A DNA stretch of 7,580 nucleotides from Chloroflexota bacterium (GTDB lineage: Bacteria > Chloroflexota > UBA6077 > JADZDV01). Under the pieces are notes generated by a model. The model was not told where the DNA came from. It worked only from the letters and a program-made list of their open reading frames with translations, and did not search any database. The position numbers and the translations under genes were made by a program. The stretch spans positions 1-7,580 of the forward strand of contig JADZDV010000379.1 in assembly GCA_020850915.1 (NCBI GenBank), given 5' to 3'. Position 1 is the first letter of the stretch; every line of letters begins with the position of its first letter. Below, piece by piece: positions 1 to 4,917 of the stretch.

Positions 1-45
1 GTACGTGGTGCCAAGATCGATTCCGACGGCCGCTAGCTCTGGCAT
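1..45 (-). CDS. Hsp70/DnaK-like chaperone, N-terminal 15 codons only (partial)
   Basis: Reading the minus strand from the ATG at 45-43, the 15 codons to the window edge give MPELAAVGIDLGTTY. GIDLGTT(Y/N) is the phosphate-1 loop that opens the actin-like ATPase domain of Hsp70 proteins, where it binds the nucleotide phosphates. Hsp70s are ATP-driven cytoplasmic chaperones. The start is well fixed: an in-frame stop lies at 69-67, there is no other ATG, GTG or TTG between it and 45, and GAGGTG (50-55) sits 4 bases upstream. Bacterial DnaK usually has Asn after GIDLGTT. The Tyr here is more like eukaryotic Hsp70s or bacterial Hsp70 paralogues, so I do not assign dnaK. The rest of the gene is outside the window, so the family call rests on this one motif. 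Confidence 0.7.
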   Translation of the reverse strand, partial: MPELAAVGIDLGTTY

Positions 46-109
46 CCGACACCTCGTGAAGATCGGTCACAGATGCATGCCCGGGTTTCAGGCCATCCGC
101 GACAGCCCG

Positions 110-138
110 ATTCTACTACCTCACTTCACAGTCGTAAA
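110..138 (-). promoter_or_regulatory. Candidate sigma-70-type promoter for the Hsp70-like gene
   Basis: On the minus strand TTTACG (138-133; 4 of 6 to TTGACA) is followed by exactly 17 bases and then TAGAAT (115-110; 5 of 6 to TATAAT). Transcription would start near 103, giving a leader of about 58 bases before the ATG at 45. I see no CIRCE-type inverted repeat (TTAGCACTC-N9-GAGTGCTAA), so heat-shock control by HrcA is not supported here. Motif match only. Confidence 0.4.
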
Positions 139-229
139 ACATGGCCGGTGCGCGCTACAGTGGCGTGTATGCCGGTCGTTAGAACAGCCGATCGCCAGTT
201 GTTGACGAGCCGACTCGTGCCAATCGTCA

Positions 230-245
230 CCCTGACTGCTCAGGG
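230..245. repeat. Small perfect inverted repeat in the 46-326 gene-free stretch
   Basis: CCCTGA-CTGC-TCAGGG forms a perfect 6-bp stem with a 4-base loop, about 80 bases downstream of the stop of the 72-residue minus-strand gene. No T-run follows in either direction, so it is a poor intrinsic terminator candidate. It may help end that transcript or be chance. Apart from this repeat and the promoter and ribosome site of the Hsp70-like gene, I see nothing else in 46-326. The plus-strand frames there lack ribosome sites and protein-like composition. Confidence 0.25.
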
Positions 246-326
246 CCGTTACGGGCGACGCGGGGGATGAGCGGTGGCCGCCCTCTATGGTCGGGGCACT
301 ACGGTGAAAGGAGCGCAGTCGGTGGG

Positions 327-545
327 TCAGGCGTAGTGGCAGGCGCGTGCCTTCAGCGCCTCGCCGACGAGGGCGACCGGCAGGACTGCCCTTTCATCTT
401 CTGTATCGGCCTTGAAGGCCATGGCTAGCTCGTCGGCTTCCCAGCCCATCTCGAGTAGCTCTCGGACCAGGTCCAGGGCAGCCTCCTCCGTCGGCTCAGT
501 GGCGATTCGGTTGCCGGTGCAAGTGCCCCAGACTTCGTAGCGCAT
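327..545 (-). CDS. 72-residue acidic protein of unknown function ('YEVW..TGN' type)
   Basis: The protein starts MRYEVWGTCTGN and is rich in Glu and Asp. The pattern suggests a first beta strand (RYEVWG), an amphipathic helix with EEAALDLVRELLEMGW (about residues 20-35), a second strand (ELAMAF) and a short C-terminal helix ending KARACHYA. It has no signal peptide or membrane segment, so it is probably cytoplasmic. It resembles from memory short uncharacterised proteins with a YE(V/I)W..TGN start and a T-E-E-A-L helix, but I can name no function. The ATG at 545 is chosen because AGGAGG (551-556) lies 5 bases upstream. A longer in-frame start at 584 falls inside a hairpin and has no ribosome site. 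The stop TGA is at 327-329. It lies 54 bases downstream of the 600-821 frame on the same strand. Confidence 0.7.
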   Translation of the reverse strand: MRYEVWGTCTGNRIATEPTEEAALDLVRELLEMGWEADELAMAFKADTEDERAVLPVALVGEALKARACHYA

Positions 546-550
546 CGTTT

Positions 551-584
551 CCTCCTGCTTGGCAGGAGCCATGCCTCCCGGCAT
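551..584 (-). promoter_or_regulatory. Structured 5' leader: two tandem hairpins, the second covering the ribosome binding site
   Basis: In the minus-strand transcript the first hairpin is ATGCC-GGGA-GGCAT (584-571; perfect 5-bp stem, GGGA loop). The second is CTCCTGC-CAA-GCAGGAG (568-552; perfect 7-bp stem, 3-base loop). The 3' arm of the second contains most of the Shine-Dalgarno AGGAGG (556-551) of the ATG at 545, so the closed hairpin would hide the ribosome site. A partial alternative pairs the GGAG of the first hairpin loop region with CTCC, which would free the site. The pairings are directly visible. Regulation is inferred. Confidence 0.5.
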
Positions 585-591
585 CAGGGTC

Positions 592-597
592 AGTATA
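592..597 (-). promoter_or_regulatory. Candidate -10 box (TATACT) for the 72-residue gene
   Basis: TATACT on the minus strand matches TATAAT at 5 of 6 positions. The expected start of transcription, about 7 bases on (near 585), is immediately before the first leader hairpin, which would make the leader almost entirely hairpin. No convincing -35 hexamer is present at 15-19 bases spacing. The box overlaps the region just after the stop codon (600-602) of the upstream frame. Confidence 0.35.
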
Positions 598-599
598 TG

Positions 600-821
600 T
601 CACGAGGCACTCGTCGTCGGCGCTCGCGGTGCCACTGGATGAACGTTGACGAGATACCCGAGAAGCACCTCCGGATCACCCCACGGGTTGAATTGGCCAT
701 CCTGATCGGCCACGTCACGACTGACCGGCGCTCCGTCGGGGATCCAGAGCTCGGCGATGAAGCTTCCCAGGTGGGGAAGGTACCGCGCCCACGTGGTCGC
801 CTGTGGCAGGCTCGCCAGCAC
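600..821 (-). CDS. Short hypothetical protein, possibly the C-terminal remnant of a larger gene
   Basis: From a GTG at 821 this frame gives 73 residues. The core reads like a folded protein: TWARYLPHLGSFIAELWIP, a D/G-rich turn, then FNPWGDPEVLLGYLVNVHPV near the end, with G/C-rich third positions. The frame is open much further upstream (to 1103), but that part is Arg/Pro/Ser-rich and lies in non-coding sequence with inverted repeats. The GTG has no clear ribosome site, and no in-frame ATG occurs between 1100 and 600. An ATG at 853 lies in another frame, so an N-terminal frameshift or deletion is possible. No function is recognised. The alternatives are a genuine small gene with an unusual start or a decayed gene. 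It could be co-transcribed with the 72-residue gene. Confidence 0.4.
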   Translation of the reverse strand: MLASLPQATTWARYLPHLGSFIAELWIPDGAPVSRDVADQDGQFNPWGDPEVLLGYLVNVHPVAPRAPTTSAS

Positions 822-954
822 CGAGCAGCTAGCCCAGGGATCCGGGTCGGCATCCGGAAGACGGCGGGGCCGTGGCTTGCCTAACGACGCGTGAGACTCG
901 AAGCTCTCAGCCGTCGGCCTGGGACTCTTGCGACGCGGTAGGCAGCGTACGCCA

Positions 955-1039
955 CGGCGGGATTCTACCGACTCTGCCCCGCCGGTGAGGCTTGACCCCA
1001 CTGGAGAGGATCGCCTCACCCCGCCCGGCGCTCGCCGGG
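955..1039. repeat. Cluster of three adjacent inverted repeats in the 822-1048 gene-free stretch
   Basis: Three perfect inverted repeats abut. CGGCGGG (955-961) pairs with CCCGCCG (978-984). GGTGAGGC (984-991) pairs with GCCTCACC (1013-1020) across 21 bases. CCCGGCG (1024-1030) pairs with CGCCGGG (1033-1039) across 2 bases. In the middle one, minus-strand RNA could extend the stem inward by GATCC/GGGTC with one G-U pair, while the plus strand has a mismatch there. The third overlaps the GGGGAG ribosome site of the DUF929 gene. They may be operator half-sites or RNA hairpins. High G+C raises the chance background. I see nothing else definite in 822-954. Confidence 0.4.
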
Positions 1040-1042
1040 GAG

Positions 1043-1048
1043 TAGAAT
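1043..1048 (+). promoter_or_regulatory. Candidate -10 box (TAGAAT) placed for leaderless transcription
   Basis: TAGAAT (5 of 6 to TATAAT) ends 6 bases before the ATG at 1055. This is the spacing of leaderless promoters described in Deinococcus and actinobacteria, in which transcription starts at the start codon. No -35 box is seen at the usual distance. The competing reading is that these bases are only the spacer between GGGGAG (1037-1042) and the GTG at 1049. Confidence 0.3.
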
Positions 1049-1981
1049 GTGCGCATGGCGGTTGGGAAGGAGCCGACGCGCCGCGGGGCGCGGCAGCGGC
1101 CACAGCAGCGAGAAGCCGTACGAAAGGCGCTGAAGAGGACGTCCCGCCGCGGGGGCGGGGGGCAGGGGCGCGTGGTGGCGATCGCCGCCGGCGTCATCGT
1201 GCTGCTGATCGCCTCGCTGATTGCCATCAAACTGGTCACGTCCGGCTCATCCGGCGCGCTGGGCGATCAGCCGGCACCGCCCGAGGTGGTCCAGGCGGTG
1301 ACCCAGATCCCGCCCGCCACCTACGCCGCGGTGGGTCGGGGCACGTCGGCGCAACTGCCGGTGGCTGCCCGGGGCCAGCTCGAGCGTGGGCCGAGCGGCA
1401 AGCCGCTGATCACCTACATTGGCGCCGAGTACTGCCCGTTCTGCGCCGGCCAGCGCTGGCCGATGGTCGCCGCGCTGAGCCGGTTCGGCACCTTCTCCAA
1501 CCTGAAGATCTCCACGTCGGCCGCGGACGACGTCTTTCCCTCCACCCGCACCTTCAGCTTCTTCGGCGCGAAGTACGAGAGCCAGTACGTCGACTTCACC
1601 TCCGTGGAGCTAGCGACCAACCAGCGGAGCGGCCGCGCGTACGCGCCGCTCGAGAAGCTCACGCCAGCCCAGGAGCAGATGATGCGGACCTACAACGCGC
1701 CGCCCTACGTCTCGCCAAGCTCCGCCGGAGCGATCCCCTTCGTCAACTTCGCCAACCAGTACCTCGTCTCCGGCTCCAGCCTGGACGTGGGCGCGCTCCA
1801 GGGCATGTCCTGGCAGGCGATCGCCGGCAGCCTCTCCGATCCCAGCTCGAAGCAGGCCCAGGGGATCGTCGGGGCGGCCAATATGATGACGGCCACGATC
1901 TGCAAGCTGACCAACGACGCGCCCCGCGACGTCTGCGGCGCGCCGTACATCCAGCAGATCAAGGCCGCGCTGCCGAGCTGA
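1049..1981 (+). CDS. DUF929 family membrane-anchored thioredoxin-fold protein (CPFC)
   Basis: This 310-residue protein has a basic cytoplasmic N-terminus (1-40, many Arg), one transmembrane segment (about 41-62) and an extracytoplasmic domain. GAEYCPFCAGQRWPMVAALSR-type sequence (CPFC at 129-132) followed by FGTF and later AIPFVNF (cis-Pro-like P230) matches DUF929, a thioredoxin-fold family. A second Cys pair, C285 and C296, lies near the C-terminus. It is likely a thiol-disulfide oxidoreductase acting outside the membrane, a functional counterpart of DsbA, reoxidised by the VKOR protein encoded 14 bases downstream. The activity is inferred; the CXXC and anchor are seen. The GTG at 1049 has GGGGAG 6 bases upstream. 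The ATG at 1055 is an alternative start. It is the first gene of a three-gene operon. A longer frame over the same bases is an Arg-rich shadow. Confidence 0.85.
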   Translation: MRMAVGKEPTRRGARQRPQQREAVRKALKRTSRRGGGGQGRVVAIAAGVIVLLIASLIAIKLVTSGSSGALGDQPAPPEVVQAVTQIPPATYAAVGRGTSAQLPVAARGQLERGPSGKPLITYIGAEYCPFCAGQRWPMVAALSRFGTFSNLKISTSAADDVFPSTRTFSFFGAKYESQYVDFTSVELATNQRSGRAYAPLEKLTPAQEQMMRTYNAPPYVSPSSAGAIPFVNFANQYLVSGSSLDVGALQGMSWQAIAGSLSDPSSKQAQGIVGAANMMTATICKLTNDAPRDVCGAPYIQQIKAALPS

Positions 1982-1995
1982 TCCGAGCGATTGCC

Positions 1996-2511
1996 GTGAC
2001 CGACCGTCTACCCCCGACCTCCCGCGGCTGGGCTTTCCTGCTGACGCTGGGCGCCCTCGCCACGTCCGCGTACCTGACCGCCGCGCACTACGCGGCGGGC
2101 GAGGTGACCCTCGCTTGCTCGGCGGACGGGCTGGTCAACTGCGAGCTGGTGACCTCCAGCGCTCAGTCCATGCTCGGCCCGTTCCCCGTCGCGCTGCTCG
2201 GGACGCTCTGGAGTCTGGGCATGCTGGGTCTGCTGCGCCTGGAGAGCGTCCGGGACGGTCGCTTCGAACGCGCGGCGCTCCGGGGCGAGCTGGCCTGGAC
2301 GGCGGGTGGTCTGGCGTTCGTGTTCTACCTGCTGTACGCAGAGCTGCTCCTGATCGGCGCCATCTGCGCGTGGTGCACCGTGGTGCACGCGCTGGTGGTC
2401 GCGCTGTTCCTGCTGAGCCTCTACCGCGCCGGCGAGCTGCTCGGGGCGCCGGCTGACGAGCTGCCCGTGCCGAGCGACGCGGTGCTCGCTGCCGAGCGGC
2501 GCCCGTCGTGA
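1996..2511 (+). CDS. Vitamin K epoxide reductase (VKOR) family disulfide oxidase
   Basis: This 171-residue integral membrane protein has about four helices (roughly 11-31, 57-80, 98-118 and 120-145). It has the four VKOR cysteines: a loop pair C41 and C49 (LACSADGLVNCE) and the redox motif CAWC (124-127). The SAQS and GPFPVALLG segment after the loop is also typical. Bacterial VKOR homologues reoxidise a DsbA-like partner and pass electrons to quinone, replacing DsbB. Here the partner is probably the DUF929 protein just upstream. The GTG at 1996 gives an N-terminus that leads straight into helix 1. Its ribosome site is weak (GAGCGA), so translation may be coupled to the upstream gene, whose stop is 14 bases before. 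The next in-frame ATG (2170) would remove helix 1 and the loop cysteines. The short hydrophilic tail (151-171) has no recognised role. Confidence 0.9.
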   Translation: MTDRLPPTSRGWAFLLTLGALATSAYLTAAHYAAGEVTLACSADGLVNCELVTSSAQSMLGPFPVALLGTLWSLGMLGLLRLESVRDGRFERAALRGELAWTAGGLAFVFYLLYAELLLIGAICAWCTVVHALVVALFLLSLYRAGELLGAPADELPVPSDAVLAAERRPS

Positions 2512-2545
2512 GCGCGCCTCGCGTCCCGCGACCTGGAGTGATGGC

Positions 2546-3355
2546 GTGCCGCCCATCGAGATGACGATCGATCCGATCATCGCGCAGCTCGGCCCGATCG
2601 AGCTGGGCTGGCACGGGCTGTTCACCGCGCTGGCGGTCATGGCCGGCCTGTGGGTGGGCCTGCGGTGTGCCGGCCAGCTCGGACTGGACACTGAGACGAT
2701 CGCCTCGGCGATGGGCTGGGTGCTGCTGGGGGCGGTGGTCGGGGCACGGCTGTTCCACGTGCTGGACCATCTGGAGGACTACGCTCGGCGGCCACAGGAC
2801 ATTATCGCGGTGTGGCAGGGCGGGATCGCCGTCTACGGCGGCTTCATCGGCGGCATTCTGGCCGGCGTCGTGGCGGCGCGGCGCTACCGCGTCCCGATCT
2901 GGCCCGCGCTCGACGCCGCGGCGCCGGGCATGCTGGTCGGCCAGGCGATCGGACGGATCGGCTGCTTTATCAACGGCGACGCCTGGGGCGCGCCGACAAG
3001 CTGTACGTGGTGCGGCGCGGTGGTCTACTGGCACCCGCGCGACCTGATCCCGGCCAATCTGATCGGCGTGCCCACCTATCCCTATCCGCTGTACGAGATC
3101 GGCGCCGACCTGCTGCTGCTCGGCCTGCTCTGGCTGCTGCGCTCGCGCCTGCGCGGCGACGGCACGACCTTTCTGGCGGCGGCGATCGGCTACGCCGTCA
3201 TCCGCTTCGCCCTGACCGCCTTCCGCCAGGAGGCAGTGATCGCCCTGGGCCTCCAGGAAGCCCAGGTGATCGCCCTGGTCACCGGCCTGATCGCCGCCGC
3301 GATCCTGCTCGTCCGGACGCGCCGCGCCCGCCCGGCCGCGGTGCCGGCGCCGTAG
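2546..3355 (+). CDS. lgt: Prolipoprotein diacylglyceryl transferase (Lgt), divergent active site
   Basis: Lgt moves diacylglycerol from phosphatidylglycerol to the lipobox cysteine of exported prolipoproteins. This 269-residue multi-helix membrane protein has the family landmarks: WHGLF (22-26), WQGGIAVYGGFIGG (90-103), the signature GRIGCFINGDAWG (136-148), PYPLYE (179-184) and IRFALTAFR (219-227). Against E. coli Lgt, H23 replaces Tyr26, Y97 replaces His103, C140 replaces Asn146, D145 replaces Glu151 and T224 replaces Glu243. The arginines matching Arg143 (R137) and Arg239 (R220) remain. Some swaps, such as GCF for GNF, are common in the family. An extra CTWC lies at 153-156. GGAG (2535-2538) is 7 bases before the GTG at 2546. 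An overlapping ATG at 2541 opens only 7 codons. The gene starts 34 bases after VKOR. The SBP lipoprotein encoded at 4911-5813 is a likely substrate. Confidence 0.87.
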   Translation: MPPIEMTIDPIIAQLGPIELGWHGLFTALAVMAGLWVGLRCAGQLGLDTETIASAMGWVLLGAVVGARLFHVLDHLEDYARRPQDIIAVWQGGIAVYGGFIGGILAGVVAARRYRVPIWPALDAAAPGMLVGQAIGRIGCFINGDAWGAPTSCTWCGAVVYWHPRDLIPANLIGVPTYPYPLYEIGADLLLLGLLWLLRSRLRGDGTTFLAAAIGYAVIRFALTAFRQEAVIALGLQEAQVIALVTGLIAAAILLVRTRRARPAAVPAP

Positions 3356-3379
3356 CGGCATCGGGTGAAGGCCTGGTGC

Positions 3380-3404
3380 GCGACGAGCCTGGTCGCCTCT
3401 GTTT
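3380..3404 (+). terminator. Weak candidate terminator after lgt
   Basis: GCGAC (3380-3384) pairs with GTCGC (3392-3396) and is followed by CTCTGTTT, a poor T-tract. The 126-base gap separates two convergent genes, so termination is expected for both. A second small inverted repeat, GATCG (3461-3465) with CGATC (3472-3476), sits just past the permease stop for the opposite direction but has no T-run. Neither is convincing. Confidence 0.2.
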
Positions 3405-3481
3405 GATGGCCGCCGTCGGGGCGCGGTGGCTGAGCGACGGTCCGTTGAAGGAGCGGTCTTGATCGGCGGAACGATCGAGGC

Positions 3482-4198
3482 CTACTCGGCGGTGGCTCCG
3501 GCCATCGTTTGCTGAGCGATGGCCGCTCGCCGCTCGGCTCGCTGAACGCCGCCGGTTTCAAGGCGTCGCCCCAGACGAGATAAGCTGAAGCAGATGGTCC
3601 AGTAGATGATCCCAACCGCGAACAGCATTTCGAGGGGATTGAAGTAAAGCTGGTAGGTGATGATCGCGCGCTTCAGCAGCTCGTTCAAGCCGAGGACGGA
3701 GCCGATAGACGTGCCCTTGACAATGAGGATCAGCTCGCTGACCAGCGGCGGAAGCAGCCGCTGGAACGCCTGAGGGAACACCACGCTGAACATCGTCTCG
3801 AGGTTGGACAGGCCGAGCGAGCGCGCGGCCTCTACCTGCCCCTTTTCGATGGAGAGAATCCCGGCTCTCACGACCTCCGCCGCCTTGGCGCTGTGGTACG
3901 CGGCCAGCCCCAGCACCACGGCGATCAGCGTGGGCAGCTCGAATCCCAGACGGTGGGTCCCGAAGAAGACGTAGACGAGGATCAGAAACGGGGGCAGGCT
4001 GCGAAGCGCCTCCACGTAGAGCCTGGCCGGCCACGACAGCAGCCTGACAGGCGACAGGCGGCAGACCGCCAGGACGGTTCCCAGAACGAGGCTGATGACG
4101 ATGGAGAGAATGGCGACCTGGACGGTCACCACGAGGCCGCCGAGCAGGAACCGCCAGATGTCCGTGTCGAGCAGAGGCGCGAGCTTCTCGTAGGACAT
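3482..4198 (-). CDS. Polar amino-acid ABC transporter permease (second permease)
   Basis: This 238-residue inner-membrane subunit belongs to the His/Glu/Gln/Arg/opine permease family. Helices lie at about 17-46, 58-80, 88-108, 150-170 and 190-208. The cytoplasmic EAA loop that docks on the ATPase reads EAARSLGLSNLETMFSVVFPQ (123-143), followed by LPPLVSELILIVKGTS (149-164). It should pair with the permease encoded immediately upstream to form the translocation channel. The ATG at 4198 is chosen because the upstream stop and this start are arranged TGACATG, indicating translational coupling. A TTG at 4228 would add 10 residues and overlap the upstream gene by 29 bases. The ribosome site is weak. 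The C-terminal tail after helix 5 is basic and then Ala-rich (RRLETGG to the end). The substrate cannot be told from the permease. Confidence 0.9.
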   Translation of the reverse strand: MSYEKLAPLLDTDIWRFLLGGLVVTVQVAILSIVISLVLGTVLAVCRLSPVRLLSWPARLYVEALRSLPPFLILVYVFFGTHRLGFELPTLIAVVLGLAAYHSAKAAEVVRAGILSIEKGQVEAARSLGLSNLETMFSVVFPQAFQRLLPPLVSELILIVKGTSIGSVLGLNELLKRAIITYQLYFNPLEMLFAVGIIYWTICFSLSRLGRRLETGGVQRAERRAAIAQQTMAGATAE

Positions 4199-4199
4199 G

Positions 4200-4850
4200 T
4201 CAGCGGCTTCGCGCCCGTTGACGTTCAAGGGTGCTGACGCCCGCGGCCAGTGGGACGATGAGTACGAGATAGAACAGGGCGGCGAGGGTGAAGGTCGGGA
4301 ACGTCGCGAACGTGCGAGACTCTACTAGCTCCGCCGAATGCATCAGGTCAGCCACGCCGATCGTCGTGACCAGCGCGGTGCCCTTCACGAGGCTGATGAA
4401 GGTGTTCCCGAGTGGCGGCAACACCATCACGAGAGCTTGCGGCAGCACGATGTGCCGCATCGTCGCGACGTACCCGAGGCCGAGGGAGCGAGAGGCATCG
4501 ACCTGTCCCCTCGCGACGGCCTGAATGCCCGCCCGCACGGCCTCGGCCACGAACGCCGCGGCGTACATGCTCAGCCCGAGCAGCCCGCACACGTAGCCAT
4601 CCAGCGAAACCCCAGCCTGCGGAAGCCCGAAGTAGAAGAAGAACAGCAAGATCAACTGGGGCGTGTTCCGAAACAGCTCGACATAGGCGACGCCAACCGC
4701 TTGGAGCGGACGCACCGGCATCACCCGAAGGAGCGCCACGCTCACGCCGAGCACCAGGCTGACGACGCCGGCGGCAATCGCGAGCCGGATGGTCAGGAAG
4801 AACCCTTCGACCATCAGCGGAAGCTGCTCTATGACGGCAGTTGGCAGCAT
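4200..4850 (-). CDS. Polar amino-acid ABC transporter permease (first permease)
   Basis: This 216-residue membrane subunit has helices at about 15-43, 54-78, 85-105, 145-165 and 185-206. ELFRNTPQLILLFFFYFGLP (58-77) is the typical family stretch. The EAA-type loop is DASRSLGLGYVATMRHIVLPQA (118-139), with Asp in place of the first Glu, then LPPLGNTFISLVKGTALV. It probably forms a heterodimer with the next gene product. The start is ATG at 4850, 60 bases after the binding-protein stop, with only a weak ribosome site (CCGAGC region). The gap between them contains two strong hairpins. Length and layout are normal for the family. Confidence 0.9.
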   Translation of the reverse strand: MLPTAVIEQLPLMVEGFFLTIRLAIAAGVVSLVLGVSVALLRVMPVRPLQAVGVAYVELFRNTPQLILLFFFYFGLPQAGVSLDGYVCGLLGLSMYAAAFVAEAVRAGIQAVARGQVDASRSLGLGYVATMRHIVLPQALVMVLPPLGNTFISLVKGTALVTTIGVADLMHSAELVESRTFATFPTFTLAALFYLVLIVPLAAGVSTLERQRARSR

Positions 4851-4863
4851 GCTCGGCGCTCAA

Positions 4864-4917
4864 CGCCCTGGCAGGGCGGGCACGGGTAATCGACGCCCTG
4901 CCCAGGCGGGTCAGGGC
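4864..4917 (-). repeat. Two hairpins between the binding-protein and permease genes
   Basis: GCCCTG (4895-4900) pairs with CAGGGC (4912-4917). Inside it CCC (4901-4903) pairs with GGG (4908-4910), making a 9-bp stem with a single bulge at 4911 that includes the stop codon of the binding-protein gene. A second stem, CGCCCTG (4864-4870) with CAGGGCG (4872-4878), follows. The two 5' arms are near-copies (ACGCCCTG at 4863 and 4893). There is no T-run, so these are not full intrinsic terminators. Hairpins here in ABC importer operons often protect upstream mRNA or lower permease expression; that role is inferred. Confidence 0.5.

Noticed and set aside
5..270. Two short plus-strand frames at the left edge
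   Set aside because: No ribosome sites, no protein-like pattern, and they overlap the Hsp70-like start and its promoter on the other strand.
46..326. Possible tRNA or riboswitch in the left gene-free stretch
   Set aside because: No GGTTCGANTCC-type T-arm, cloverleaf or recognisable riboswitch core seen on either strand.
597..884. Plus-strand 95-residue frame opposite the 600-821 frame
   Set aside because: Arg-rich and without a ribosome site. The minus-strand frame has more natural composition and codon use.
928..1995. Long plus-strand frame running into the VKOR gene, suggesting a 527-residue fusion
   Set aside because: Before the GTG at 1996 it is Arg/Pro-rich shadow of the DUF929 gene in another frame. 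Only the part from 1996 is protein-like, so there is no fusion.
1..3013. Identical 11-mer GTACGTGGTGC at 1-11 and 3003-3013
   Set aside because: Both copies are inside coding sequence of unrelated proteins on opposite strands. Too short to be a meaningful repeat.
2008..3361. Long minus-strand frames opposite the VKOR and lgt genes (up to 408 residues)
   Set aside because: Low-complexity Arg/Gln/Ala/Pro composition with no motifs; antisense shadows typical of GC-rich coding DNA.
3893..4889. Plus-strand frames opposite the permeases, rich in Gln, Arg, His and Asp
   Set aside because: They mirror hydrophobic permease codons on the other strand. No ribosome sites or recognisable domains.
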